Positions 46,065 to 57,942 of a stretch of 64,000 bases of DNA are shown here, piece after piece (position 1 is the stretch's first letter; every line of letters starts with the position of its first letter). The DNA is from Lycocorax pyrrhopterus obiensis (lineage: Eukaryota; Chordata; Aves; Passeriformes; Paradisaeidae). A model generated the notes under the pieces. The model ran no database searches and had not been told where the DNA came from. It was given only the letters and a program-made list of their open reading frames with translations. Both the position numbers and the translations under genes were made by a program. Location: assembly GCA_014706295.1 (NCBI GenBank), contig JACSVZ010000022.1:7520830-7584829 (forward strand), written 5' to 3'.

Positions 46065-46875
46065 CCATCCTCATAGAAGCTGTGTACGTTCATTAAAAGA
46101 ATGACTAAAAAATAAGAATATCCTGGGCAGTTTTCCAACCCAGTTTTGCCTTCGGAGTGGATTGACTTAACTTCTGCTATGCAAAGGTCACTCAGTACTG
46201 CACTGACCGGGGTGTGCCAGTGCTGTGCCCTCTGCCAGCGACAATGGACAAGTGAGTGGACACTGGAAAGGCTTCAGCTGCTGCTCTCCAGGGCAGCTCT
46301 CCCAGACTCTAGACTTCCCCTGGCCTCTGTGCCAGATCTCATCTGCTGGGACACTCTCTCCTTCAGTGCCTGGCAGAGTACTCGAGGCAGTGAAGCTCTG
46401 TGGTGCAGCTGCCCTAAAACCACAGGACCAGCCGTGACCTTTTGGACTCGATGTCTGTGCTTTTCTTCTCAGACTCTCAACCCCGCAGGTGTTATCCCTG
46501 CAATTCCCTGGGAGCAGCTGTGTGCAGGTGATTCTCTCTGAAACAGCATGGGAAAGAAACAAGGGTAGACAAAATAATAAATACACCTGTATAGGCCTCC
46601 CTTTCCTTGCAGGCAGGAGATGTTTTGGGACCTAGGTCAGAGTTATCTGATATGTCCCGGATCCCCTGTCCCAGCACTCGTCACCTTCTCTAACTGACGA
46701 TGTTTATCTTCCTTTCTTTTCCCAGGACAGGTATCTTTGATCTCATCTGGTCTCACTGTTAAACACTCTCTCTTGCAATGAAAGCATGAGCTTCTGAGCC
46801 TCTCTAATCCCAAAACATCCTGTGTGATTGAGTCTCTTGACTTTCTTCATCCTACCAACAATACCTGAAGTTATT
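46065..46875. other. Unique noncoding sequence
   Basis: No gene recognised. Frames of 131 and 132 codons on opposite strands cover the same DNA at 46.15-46.59 kb, so at most one could be real, and neither resembles a known protein. Confidence 0.55.
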
Positions 46876-46944
46876 AAAAAAAAAAAAAACAAAACAAAAA
46901 CCAAACAAAAGACCAAAAAAAAAAAAAAACGAGCCAAAAAAACC
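46876..46944. repeat. A-rich low-complexity tract
   Basis: Two long A runs (14 and 15) are joined by AAAAC and ACCAAAC units. It may be a decayed retroposon tail, but no body is visible upstream. It is likely to be length-variable and prone to sequencing error. Confidence 0.85.
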
Positions 46945-47109
46945 CATCAAAAGGAAACTAAGTAAGAGAGTCTTTACACTGCAGCAAACATGCTCTTTAT
47001 GGAAAAAAAAAATCTAGAACTAAGCCAGCTGCAACATTCCCTCCTGAGAGCTGAGTGCAGAAGGCAGCAGTAGCCACCATGCAAACTCAAACACCTTCCT
47101 CTGTGGGTC

Positions 47110-47420
47110 TCCTCCTCTGCCTATGCTGATGTTTACAGGCAGCCTTAATGAGGGCAAATATAGTTAATGAGGATTGGGCAACACCTCTGCAAATTACTTA
47201 CGTGCTGCTAAGGACAGCATTCAAAGTTTAAAAATAAAAATCAAGGGAAAAGGTTTATTTTCATGTTAGGTTTCAATTTGCTGCTATTTTATTTTGTCTT
47301 TACTATCTGCTGTTTTCCTCTATAAGCTTTATCTATTCAAGTCAGAACAGATTAAAGCTAATTGTTAGGCCCCTCTGTTTTTCCTTCTTACTGTTTTATC
47401 TCCTAAGCAACTTTATTTGG
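47110..47420. promoter_or_regulatory. Candidate conserved noncoding element
   Basis: Repeat-free sequence with GATGTTTACAGGC (forkhead-like), CAGCCTTAATGAGGGC, TATAGTTAATGAGG, CTCTGCAAATTACTTACG and ATTAAAGCTAATTGTTAGGC. Homeobox-type words recur through the block and no coding frame overlaps. Inference from composition. Confidence 0.35.
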
Positions 47421-47702
47421 TACAAGACAAATAATCTGAATTCCTGAAGTCAGAAACAAGGAGTGGGAGTCCGGGAAACTGGCTGCTGATCTAATCCAGT
47501 TTTTGCAAGTGTGGTTATGGTCAGAAACGCTAAATATGGCACCGTGTTACTGTACACACGGTGACTGCACCCTGTGTGTTAGGGGCTGAGTCACAGCACT
47601 GTAGTTGACTGACAAAAACATGTTTTACTACTCCTGGTAGTGAGGAGTCAATAGAGCTGGGAGTGAAAGTGTTGAGCTCGTTGCACGGTCACCAGCTGAA
47701 TT

Positions 47703-47800
47703 ACAGAATCATGGAAAGCTGTGAGTTGGAAGGGATCTTAAAGACCCTCTCTTTCCGTGGCAGAGACACCTTCCACTATCCCAGGGTGCTTAGAATGGGT
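47703..47800 (-). mobile_element. CR1 LINE 3'-end fragment, diverged
   Basis: The plus strand shows ACAGAATCATGGAAAGC, GAGTTGGAAGGGATCTTAAA and GACACCTTCCACTATCCCAG, the reverse complement of the CR1 terminus. Similarity fades near 47800, well before the LTR that begins at 47937. It is more diverged than the young copies. Confidence 0.8.
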
Positions 47801-47936
47801 TTGGTGCCTGCCCAGGTTTTGCTGGTCATGAGAGGGGGGAGAAGCAGCAGAAGGGACCTGATTTGGCAAGTGGATGTTGGGATGTTGGTTGGCTTGTCTG
47901 GGATGAAGAAGCCATGGAGGAGAGATAACTGCCTGG

Positions 47937-48365
47937 TGATGCCTTCGGTTTTAGCTTTTATATTTTTCAGATCCTGTACTGCCTAGTGTGTAACTCTGGA
48001 ACTTCATACAGCCTGTTAGCTGCTGTTCCCTCATGCTGGTTACACATAACAAACAAACACTCTCTGGGCCTGAACTCAAGGACACCTTGTCCCAGGCCCT
48101 GAAATATGTAAACTGAGCCTCTGGACAGGGGGAACAAACTCGGGGTAATTACATCATTACCTGAAATGATAATTGGAGAATTAACCCTGATATGCAAATG
48201 GACCAAACTTATAGAAGTGTGAAAATCCTGTGGCCCGGGATCCATCTTGGGTGTGGCCTCTTGACTGCCCAAGGTGTACCTTTGAAGGTCCTTCAAATAC
48301 ATACCTGCTTTTATTCTCTTAATCTTGTGTAGCCTCTGCTTTCAGGTAGCCACTTCCAGGCATCA
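47937..48365 (+). mobile_element. Solo LTR of an endogenous retrovirus
   Basis: The element is bounded by inverted ends TGATGCC (47937) and GGCATCA (48365), with CTGG directly outside both ends as an apparent 4-bp target-site duplication. Inside are an exact octamer ATGCAAAT (48192-48199), a degenerate AATACA near 48297 where a polyadenylation signal would sit, and a pyrimidine-rich 3' part (TTTTATTCTCTTAATC). The 3' part resembles, from memory, LTRs common in songbird genomes. No internal gag, pol or env sequence and no second LTR is present, so recombination between two LTRs probably removed the provirus. A 4-bp duplication suggests a gammaretrovirus-like (ERV1) origin. The class is not certain. 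Confidence 0.8.
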
Positions 48366-49544
48366 CTGGCACCCCGTGGTGGGGATGCATGAGGGGAGCA
48401 CAGGCAGGAGAGCTGTGATGCCCATGGCCATGATTCTTCTTCTGGGAAAGTTCTGGAAGAGTTTCCTTTCCAGCACCCCGCAGAACAGAAGTGTCCTTCC
48501 AAGCCTTCATGGAACAGAGCTGTCAGCCTGTGGCTCCCTCTCCCCCCACTGCAGGACAGGCTCCCTCCACCAGCAAATGGACCAGCAACAGTTTGATTTT
48601 TTTCAGCTTTTGAGCTGAACTGGCTTGATCTGAGTGTTAACTACAGAATCTACACTAATGTAATATTTTTCCTTTTAACAGAGCCTCTTTTTTTAATCTT
48701 TTCAATAATAAGTATCCACCAAAGAGCTCAGCTGGCATTCCCATACTGTCCACGTTCATCCTAACCTTTAGTATTTACTGACTCATGCAGTATGAATCTG
48801 AAGGAGTTATTAATGGAAAGTATTAAAGAAATTTAGTTTAATATTTGGTAAATAGGAGATGTCTTTTCTTTGTGCTTGAATTTGTGTTTCAGATGTCTAT
48901 GTTTGTGTTATTTATATTAATATATTTCATGGGCTGCTTAATAATAGTAGCAATTAAGATAATAACAATAAATACTAATAATACTGAGCTCTTCTGCTTT
49001 TCATCTAAGGAGGTCAAGACTCAAGGGTGTACCTCTGGGGCTGGTATAACGTAGATCTGATCTCCTCCAGTTATTTCTTTTTGTGGAAAGTTAGGAATAT
49101 CATGTGAAGATCAGATCACCTCTATTTTGGCCTCTGGAATGTCTCTTAGGCATTATAAATGCCAGTAAGAAACATAAAATTGGAAAGAAAACAAGCACCA
49201 GGACACTGAAAAATATAACCACAAATACTGACCTATTTGGGATTTTTTTTTCTGATTTAGCAGAATTCTATTAATACTGTAATTAAAGCTATTGTGTAGA
49301 CTGGGGGCTTGAGCACCTGGCTCTTATTAGAGCTGGATCCATAGCATGTGGTGAAAAAGGCCAAGAGGACAAGAGAGGAGATGGCCCAAAGGAGAACACA
49401 AGAGGGCACAGTGGCACCTGTGGTGCACTTTTTGTTCTCTGGCTTTTTGAATTGTTGAGGGCAGGATGAATTCAGAGCTCTGTTTACATGACATAAATAA
49501 TTACGGTAACAGGGTTCATTAGTGGGAACAGTAAAAATTTAATT
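48366..49544. other. Unique sequence, partly AT-rich
   Basis: No gene or other repeat recognised. An A/T triplet-rich patch lies at 48.94-48.98 kb. Three overlapping frames at 48.31-48.62 kb are on both strands and unsupported. Confidence 0.55.
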
Positions 49545-49705
49545 TTGTCAACTTGGAGTGGATTATTTACTAGAATTATTTTTTTTTTTGTGGCTCGAAG
49601 ATAGATGTGATGACTGTGTCATATAAGGTCAATATGGCAATAAGCCCCGCTGCAGGTTTGACAGAATTAATGTGGGCAGCCAGTAAGAATGTACTGATTG
49701 TATTA
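49545..49705. promoter_or_regulatory. Candidate conserved noncoding element
   Basis: GTGGATTATTTACTAG, CATATAAGGTCAATATGGC, AATAAGCCCCGC and ACAGAATTAATGTGGGC occur together around one T-run, with no coding frame. Weak, composition-based call. Confidence 0.25.
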
Positions 49706-50459
49706 AATGAGGTACAAAATGCACATTCCAGGCAGGTGTTTCTGCACTTTCCTCATCAATTCCACTGTTCTTGTACCATATTGTGCTGATGGAAACGAAT
49801 TCTGTGATTTCAGAAACAAAGGACACTGATGTTGCTTTTCATTTTCTGCCCAAGGAGGATAAATGTTTGTGCAAACCTTTTTTCATGTGGCTGCCCAGAA
49901 ATGACCCAAGTGAAGCCAAGAAGCTGAACATTAAGCAACCTCCCCCTGGTGATGCTGCTGAAATGAGAGGTCAGTGGTGAAAACTTTCTTCTGGAAGAGT
50001 TATTGGTGTAAATAAATATTTGTGAGGAAGTGATACAGAAATAAGCAGGACCCTATCTCAGATGTTAGGTTGAAGTTCAGAGATCACAGCTGTCCTTAGA
50101 TGTGTCAGTGGGCAAACAGCCTCCCTGTGCCATGATCACCTGTCTGGGTGGGATTTTGTGGAGGGAGAGCTGGGGGAATAAGTCCAGGAAAGGGTTGCAA
50201 ATAGCTTTTTTTGGGTCTTTTCAGTCACTGTTTCTGATGCTCACAGGAGGTTAGAGGCTGGGCCTTTACTATGGGAATTGTGGTTGAAACCTCTGGAGGC
50301 TGTAATCCATGACATGACATTATTTCACTATTACAAATGAACATCCACCCCTTTTTTTTTTTTTTTTCAAAGAAGCCCTTGTCCTCAGGTCTCCCATATA
50401 CATTATTTGTAAGCACAACTTCTCCTCCCATCCAAAGCAGCCTCTGGGGGTTTCTCTCC
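49706..50459. other. Unique noncoding sequence with a T16 run
   Basis: No gene recognised. The T-run is at 50352-50367. Small frames of 65-70 codons on both strands at 49.6-50.4 kb are unsupported. Confidence 0.5.
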
Positions 50460-51110
50460 CTTCCAGAAGTCGATCAATCCTTCGCTGTGCGCGGAGCCAT
50501 GGAAGGAAGATGCGATACTACAGTGCACGCAACAAAGTACAGAAACAAGATCATTAACATCTTAATATCCTGCCCTGACATCTCACAAATTATTTTAGAC
50601 TTCATAGCCAATGTAAACAGGTTTGTTTTCAACTCCCCTAATTGCCTGCTAATTGAGAGCAGATGCAGGCCTTAACTTTCGGCAGATAAAGAGCAGCCTC
50701 TTCTCTGGGGCTTCGCATCTATCACGAGGTCTCTGATGTGTGCTCTGAGCTTCTCTGGTTAGTGATGCCGAGGCAGAGGGGGATTGGAATGGCTCCTCTT
50801 GCCTGAACCTCAGCGAGACAGAAGGGAAGACAGAGCTATGGGACTCATCAGTAACGTCATCATCATTATTGTTTCATTTCGTACTCCAGTGCACTTTCTG
50901 CAACGGCGCGGGTCTCCTTCTGGGGGGGAGTTCTCCGAATTATAGATGGGCTTCTCATTATGATAGAAATCACTGGGTTTATGAAAAATGCATTGCTGTC
51001 ATGTTCCATTATCTACTTCCTCCCATGCTGCAATCCTGCAGCTTGCAAGTCATTAGATTCTTTTTCAGAGTTCCTTTGAAATAATCCTTTCAAAAAACAC
51101 TATTCATTGG
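50460..51110. promoter_or_regulatory. Candidate enhancer, long conserved-looking block
   Basis: About 650 repeat-free bases include AGTCGATCAATCC, GTGCGCGGAGCC, ACAAATTATTTTAGAC, an exact forkhead-type TGTAAACA (50612-50619), CCTAATTGCCTGCTAATTGA, GCAGATAAAGAGC, GTAACGTCATCATCATTATTG and GCATTAAA-type words. CpGs are retained despite the AT-rich context. No convincing reading frame. It is one of the two best enhancer lookalikes of the window. Inferred only. Confidence 0.45.
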
Positions 51111-52129
51111 GTATGACCCCGGAGAGATACTGTCTGGTACTAAAGCTCTCTTTCAGTTCTGCGAGGGAGACCTGTAACAACAAGATAAGTGCATGTATAT
51201 TCCAAGTAATGTCTGGAGTTTGCTGCCTCCCATTAAATGCAATAGGAGCTTGCAGTTCAAATGGTAGAATTTTGCTTTGTAAATGGAGGAGAAAATGGAG
51301 TTCAGATATATAGGTAAATTTACATTTGGTAGTGATTTAATGTTCCATGGTCTGTTTTAGCTCCAACTTAAATATTACATTAAAACCATCAATAAAAAAT
51401 AAAAAATAAAAGAAAAAGAAAAAAAAACGCCGAAAAAACTGTGCTAACTGCTGCGTTCAGAAGGAGTGGATGTGATTTTGTTCTTGCTGTCAATGTGGCA
51501 GTGAGCTGCATTTCACTTTCTCCTCTTCATTTAGCAAGTCAGCAGTAGCAGTTAAATGATAGCCCTCCGGTCTTTCTTCAGGACTGTTTTTGCAAATGAA
51601 AGCAGGAACTTCAAATCCTTGTGTTTTTCACGTCACTTACAAGGTGTTTTGTGAATTTTAACATTTTTGCATCTATCTGCGAAACAGTGGAGGGGATGGC
51701 AGTGTTTCTGAGTAAGAAGTGCCTTTTGTGAAGGGAGGCTGCATGGCTTTGTACCATTGGGTTCAGGAGGCCATAAGGGGATATTGAAGAGAAAAAACTG
51801 CCAAAAATGAAAATGTTTGGTGGCTTGTAAATGATAAATGGATTGGAAAAAAAGAAAAAGGGGAAGAGTTAACATCTAACCAGTGACTTTCAGAAATACC
51901 TAAAGCACCTGGTGTCTTGATTATGAAAAATTATTCACTCCCAGAACCACAAACTCTCCAGGTTTTCGCTGTGATTTCTTCACTAAGCACTTTTTTCTCT
52001 CCCAGGGCTGGCTCCAGGCCTCCCTGTGAACACACAGTCACCCCTGCTCACATTATCCCTCCCTGGAAAATTGCCACAAACCTTGCAGAATCCAGTCCTG
52101 ATCTAGCAGCGATGTGAGGGGTTTAATAG
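51111..52129. other. Unique sequence with an A-rich patch
   Basis: An A-rich low-complexity patch lies at about 51387-51428. The following 200 bases (51.45-51.64 kb) are repeat-free and may be conserved. No gene recognised. Confidence 0.5.
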
Positions 52130-52330
52130 GAGGGCAGGGGGCTTGCAGTCAGTAGCACAAGGCGTAACAGACTAGAGCAGTGGTCCATTAAATCAGCGTG
52201 CTGGGGCCCAGGCATTTACAGTCACACAGTCAGATGTTTCCAGTAATTATTTCCCCACAGCATTTTTATTAGGTGCTCCATAAATAATATTCACTGCCAT
52301 GCTCTTCTCACGGTCTTTTATTAAAAAAAA
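52130..52330. promoter_or_regulatory. Candidate conserved noncoding element
   Basis: CATTAAATCAGCGTGC, CCAGTAATTATTTCC, TTTTTATTAGGTGC and CCATAAATAATATTCAC lie within 200 bases of unique sequence, with no coding frame. The block ends at an A12 run (52323-52334). Composition-based. Confidence 0.3.
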
Positions 52331-52504
52331 AAAAGGTAGGAGAGAAAAGAAGGGGAATTCACTTTACTTTCAGCTGGATTTTGAGGTAGGTCTGTCTTTG
52401 AGCCCTACTGAAGCAGATATGAACGTGGAAAATATGGGCAAATTAGTTCCTTACTGACTAAACATTGCGGCCTAGAACAATCATTGAACCAGTTTAATGT
52501 AAGA

Positions 52505-52815
52505 ATCGTAGAACCATCATAGAATCACAGAATAGTTTGGGTTGAAAGAGACCTTAAAGCTCTTGTTCCATCCCCTGCCATGGGCAGGACACCTTCCACT
52601 AGCCCAGGTTGCTCCAAGCCCCGTCCAGCCTGGCCTTGGACACTTCCAGGGATCCAGGGGCAGCCACAGCTTCTCCGGGCACCCTGTGCCAGGGCCTCCC
52701 CACCCTCACAGGGAGGAATTTTTTTCTTGTATCTAATCTAAACCTACTTCCTTTCAGTCTGAAGCCATTCTCCCTTGTCCTGTCACTGCATACCCTTGTA
52801 AAAAGTCCCACTGGC
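52505..52815 (-). mobile_element. CR1 LINE 3' end, young subfamily
   Basis: The plus strand reads CATAGAATCACAGAATAGTT, GGGTTGAAAGAGACC, CTGCCATGGGCAGGACACC, CCTTGGACACTTCCAGGGAT, CTGTGCCAGGGCCTCCCCAC, CCTCACAGGGAGGAATT and TTGTCCTGTCACTGC. It is the reverse complement of the CR1 3' end and by eye is close to the copy at 14.3 kb. The element is 5'-truncated and non-coding. Confidence 0.97.
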
Positions 52816-53523
52816 ATGTTTCTGTTTCAGATTTAGATTTGTCTTCTTGTCATAGATCCCATGCAGGCCTGGGATTGACAAGCAAACCAGTGCTGGGGTT
52901 GGAGTGGGATCTTTTTTCTTTGTACTGTTTGTTTGTTGTTCACTTTTTTTGGTAGTATTTACGTAGTTCAAATCCAGGGTCATTACACCAACTAAAGGCA
53001 CTGTCCTCTCCTCTGTGGAAGAGCTGCCCAAAGCTCCACACTGTCGCTGTGTGTTTCATCTGCTCTGTACATGCAGCCCCTACTGCCAAGCACCGGCTTT
53101 TCAATGTAGGCTACTGTGCAAAGGCTTTTTCCAGGAAATATCACTGCCTTGTCTCAGCTATAGCATTAATGTTAAGCCATAGAGCTTCTTTCCTGGCACC
53201 AGCACTCGTGTTTTGCAAAGGGTTTTTACTCAGGTATTTAATTTTCAGCATCAATTTTCTCTCCGAAGTAAGATTCCTCAAACAAACTCAAGGATCTGCA
53301 GACTTATTTTTTGTACTTACTGGACTGCAATATTGCAACCAACCCCAAGCAGAATTGAGAGGAGCAACAGTAAAAGGAAGTGGAGTAAATATTCATGGTT
53401 CAGGTTTTCTACAAGGGTCACAAACTCTTCCACCTGTGTGTGCAAAGCCTCTGAGCAGCAGGAGGTGGGTATTTATGTATGTCAACCCACAAGGGCAATA
53501 CTTCTGTCTAAGCTGAAAAGCTG
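52816..53523. other. Unique noncoding sequence between two CR1 copies
   Basis: No gene recognised. The 155-codon plus frame at 53049-53516 overlaps a second plus frame of 103 codons and has no domain or family resemblance. It is left uncalled. Confidence 0.5.
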
Positions 53524-53755
53524 AGTCAGGGGAGGTTTAGGTTGGGTATCAGGAAAGACATTTAACAGAGGGTGAGCACTGGAATAGGCTTCCCAGGGCA
53601 GCTGCTCAGCACCAAGCCTGTCTGAATTCAAGAAGTGTTTGGACAACACCCTCAGGCACAGGGTGGGATTTTTGGGGTCTCCTGTGCAGGGCCGGGAGCT
53701 GGACTTGATGATGGTGATGGGTCCCTTCTAACTATGTTATCATTCTATGCTATGT
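53524..53755 (+). mobile_element. CR1 LINE 3' end, different subfamily
   Basis: Landmarks are GGTTTAGGTTGGGTATCAGG, CACTGGAATAGGCTTCCCAG, AAGAAGTGTTTGGACAACAC, CCTCAGGCACAGGGTGGGAT, CCTGTGCAGGGCCGGGAGCT and the end TTATCATTCTATGC. This matches the CR1 branch whose tail reads 'gcagggccaggagctggactcgatgatcc', distinct from the young copies. The minus-strand fragment at 62.2 kb belongs to the same branch. Confidence 0.92.
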
Positions 53756-56700
53756 GTGGAAGTGTGCACAGGGAGCACAGAAATTGTTAATAGCTGGGCA
53801 GAAAATAGAGCTTCAGATGAAGAGGGTGGGTTTGCTGTCAGTGCCTGCTCAGGCTGGGTGGCCTCGTTCCATGGGTGACTCCATGAGGGTTCAGTGGCTT
53901 GTGGCTGTCTCAAAGGAACGGGGTATTTGCATGCAGGTCATTGTCAGTGGGCTGGAGGGATTTTAGCAGCCCTGGCTGGTGGCTGAGATGTGTGGTAAAG
54001 ACATTGGACCCAAGGCTAATGTCAGACCTAACAGAACTCTTAGACCTTGTCTAACAGAGCCAGGTGAGGGAGCTTCCTACAGCCCTGTCTCGGCTGGAAG
54101 ATGCGCTGCTCTTGGCCGTGGCCATAGCAGTGTCAGGGACATCCTGGCAGGAGGAAGAGGCGAGTCCTCTGCTACTCAGAAAATCTCACCTCCAGATCAT
54201 TTCCCAGTTCCTTTTGTTCTCTGTTTCATTTCTGGACTGGGGAAGTTGCAGCCTGAAATTAAGTAAGAACCCACTCAATATAAATGTATGTATCTATTTT
54301 CCTATGTGCTGGAGGAAGACTCAGTTCAGTGAACCCAGGCCATTGGCATTTCATAATTTCCTCTTGCTCCAGCAGGTAAGGGATTAACCCATCGTTATTC
54401 CTCTCTAAAGGAATAGAGAAAAAGATATCCTCTGCAAAGACCATGACTTAAAAAAAAAATCCATTGGGTTTTTAAAGAAATATTTTATTGGAACCATAAG
54501 GTTTCTTTTTTTGAGAGAGAAAATTTGAAATCCGGAGTTTATTTTTCCTTCAGTGTCTCTCCTAAGAACCAACAGGAATTGAGATTTTTTTTTTCTCTCT
54601 TGTGTTTGTGCCTACTTATTAAACACACATGTGGCCTGGATTCCTTGCGTAGGTGCAAAGAGGTTTGAAAAAAAAAAAGGAAAAGAAAAAAAGGTGTAAC
54701 CCTGTCCATTGACCTGTCTCTTTGCCCTTAGGACTCTTTCGAACAGCTGTGAGAAAAAGAAAAGGGGGGGGGAGAGGTAAAAAAAAGAGGCAGTTTAACA
54801 AGCCAAATCCAGATGTTCATTTCATACACACACCCTGAACAGCTTTTGCATGGTTTATTTCGTTTTCTGAAACCATTTTTCACCAGTCTGTTTTCTCAGC
54901 TGGGAAACTTCTGGTGTAGTGTTTTCAAAAAAATATTGCATTTGGCATTACAAGAAAACAGAGCCTTTAAGACATTAAAAGGACAATATCCTTGTTTGAC
55001 TTGGCCCAGGGAAGCAGGGCTATAGGAATTTTAGATTTTTGTACCACCCAAAGAATAGGTAAAAGAAATTTTCCACTCTTAAACTCAGTTTACATGGGAA
55101 TTTGAGAGTTGATTTAGCTTGATTTTTTTTTTCCCTTTTAAAGACTTCTCTGTGGACTCTGTGTTGGTGTAGATGGACTTTGTTAATGGGAAGGGAAAAG
55201 CAAAGTGATAGCAATTTGTTTGCTTCTAGATCATGATGTACCATGGTTCAAAACTCAGACTGATGCTGAATGAACTCTACTTTTGCTTTGTGTTATTCAC
55301 ACCCATATCCACATGAGGTAGACAGACAAATCTGAAATTATTTTTCACTGGCACAATTGCTACTTATTTAACATTTATATCAACTGTGTGGACAGCACTG
55401 GTTGCAGGGAGGATGGTGACAGAACAGGGTCTACATAGAGTTCAGAGGTACCCAAAGGCTGGGGGGTGATGAGTGAAATTAGGGAAGATCAAGTGCAAAC
55501 CAGACCTGTACTGCTCTCACTTAGGCAATCAGAGGATATATTGCTCTGCAGAACACTCAATGTAAAACCTCAGCTCCACTGAAGCCAGTGGATGGTTTGC
55601 AGTTTGCTGACCTTCACAACTTAGGTGAAAAAACCTCCTTTTTTTAACCTATGTGATCCTACAAGTGCCATTCGCTATTACTTATTGTCTTAGAGAGAAA
55701 CTTGATCTGAATTCCTCCCTGTAAAGAAAGGTCTCTATCTTTGCAACAATTTTGAGCAATGCTTTGGTGATCCTTTTGTTCACCTGTTCTAAAGAATAAA
55801 AACTTGGAGATATTCTTATCAGAAATATCACCATCTTGTACAGACCTCAGACCCCACCAGCTATGACATAAAGCAGATGATAAGAATTGTTAGTGAGAAT
55901 TTGAAGACGTAAATTGTGGTTAAATTAAATAGACAATGAAAAAGAAGGTATTGAAAAACCCTGATTTATGAAACCGCAACATTATTTAAACAAGTAAACA
56001 GAACTGCTTAAAGCATTAAAATGTCCCACACCATGTTTTCCTTTTACTTTGCTCCTGTTAATAAGGACAAACCATCAGGTGTCTCTTGCACACAGAGCAG
56101 GGCAGGGTTTGGCGGGTGTATGCCTCTGTGTGTGTGCACCCTTCAGCCTTTCAGCCCTGGTAGTGGGAATATCGGCATTTTGGTGCCACACCACCACCAG
56201 ATGAGCTACAAATACTTGGTCCTTGAACTAATATTCTCTTCAGATAGAATTAAAAAAAAAATCAACAAAAATTTAATTAAGGTTTAAAGTGCATCAGGCA
56301 GATCATTTGTCCAGTACAGAACTAGAGTGGAAATCTGCTGAGCAGTCCTAGTAAGTTCTGTTGAACTTTTGGGGGTCTTTTTAAAGCCACTGACTTGGTA
56401 CACAGATTGGATAATCCTGGAGAAAACATGTATTGTGTGTCTGTTTCAGGAGACTGGAAATTTGTGATGTGAAACAGGGCCCTGATGTGTTTTTCCCTGC
56501 TCCTCTTTATCTGGAGTATGCAGTACAAAAACATGTGTGTGTGTTTCTGTATTTATGCGCAAGCATATTTACACGTACATTATTAGACACAGCTATAAAA
56601 AAGTCATTTAATTGATTAAAAAGGACAGTCTGTTTGTGTGAATATCAAGCCTAGAACCCAGGCACTTTCACATCTGACTTTGGGTAATTAGACCTCTTAA

Positions 56701-57942
56701 TATCTGATATCAGAGAGAGACAAATCCAGGAACTTCTGCACAGATATTGTCAAGACTTTGTGTTTGGAATTATTCTGTCAGCCAGTGCATTTACAATGAA
56801 CTTAGAAAATGTCATGTTAGAGGTGTCAGGCTATAAATTTGTACAAATACCACTGTATACACCTCTTCTGGAAGGATGGCACCCTGGAAGTGGTGTCAAG
56901 GTTCCATCCTGTGCTTGCACACCGTGTGGAGCCTCAGCCTGTGGATGGAGCAGTTTATGTACTGCTCCAAGACAAGTCCATAAAGATGATTCAGGAACTG
57001 AGAAGAAAATGAGGAGGTAATGTTGCTGTATGAGGAAATTTGGGATAACACTGCCTTGTACTGTCGGCCTCGGTCCTTCCAGTCATGGAAAGGGATAAGA
57101 CTAAGTCTAAGTGTCAAGGCTCTTATCTCTTTCTATCTTTCAGCAAAACAATGACCCAGGCCACATGGCCTCCCAAACATGCCTTCTTTGTCTTGCCAAA
57201 ATATTGTCCTGTAAACATTTCCAATCCCAGCACTGAAATGGTTGCATTTATTGTAACAGCCCGCCACAGACTTTGGTTCAGTAGTCTTTTCAGAGAGGGG
57301 CTAATACCTGCTCTGGGAATCCCATTGGCCATGGTGAGGGACCCCAGCAGTAGTGTCTGGGATCTCATTTGGTGCCCCACAACACAGGACAAGCTCAGTG
57401 TTGCTCCCTGCACTCCATGCTCCATCTCCCTTGAGTTTCTCTACAGCTTTAACCCAGCTTTGCCTAATATTTTGCTAAGTACAGGGAAGTACTTCCTTTT
57501 AAAATGATCCAGGGGAAAATCAGGATATTCCTCTTTGTCTCTCCCTGATAAATTCATTTTGATACCCCTAATTGTCACTGCAGGAAAGTTGCATGCCACC
57601 CTTAGTTGTCTTCTCTAGAGACTCCTCCCATCATGGTTCTGCCAATGAGAGGAGATGCACTGTGTTTCAAGGGAATTTTTGGCCTATATTGTTGCACTGT
57701 TTTCTGGTGACTTCTTTGTTATAGATGGTGATGAAGATGATGCTCACAGAGAATTAAAAACCCTGCCATGAAGGCACAAATGGCAGGTGGTGAAGTCTCT
57801 ATTTCCAGAAAAGCTTTTCTGGTTTGTAGGAGTGAAAGAAAAAGTTTTCATTTAGAGGAGGACATTAGGGTTGAGGTAGGAGACGGGGATTTCAGAAGGT
57901 GATTGTCTATATCAATGCAAAAATTATAATTGGTACTCTCAG
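53756..57942. other. Unique noncoding sequence with purine/pyrimidine runs
   Basis: About 4.2 kb with no recognised gene or transposon. Homopolymer-rich patches are at 54587-54596 (T), 54668-54692 (A/G) and 54765-54786 (G8 and A runs). The 140-codon plus frame at 57085-57507 overlaps a 100-codon minus frame and resembles nothing known. Confidence 0.55.

Noticed and set aside
46876..46944. A-rich tract as the tail of a LINE or SINE
   Set aside because: No element body is visible upstream, and avian CR1 does not end in poly(A).
53049..53516. 155-codon plus-strand frame
   Set aside because: A second plus-strand frame overlaps it, and there is no recognised motif. It is flanked by CR1 copies in noncoding context.
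57085..57507. 140-codon plus-strand frame
   Set aside because: A 100-codon minus frame lies over it, and no domain, signal peptide or splice context is visible.
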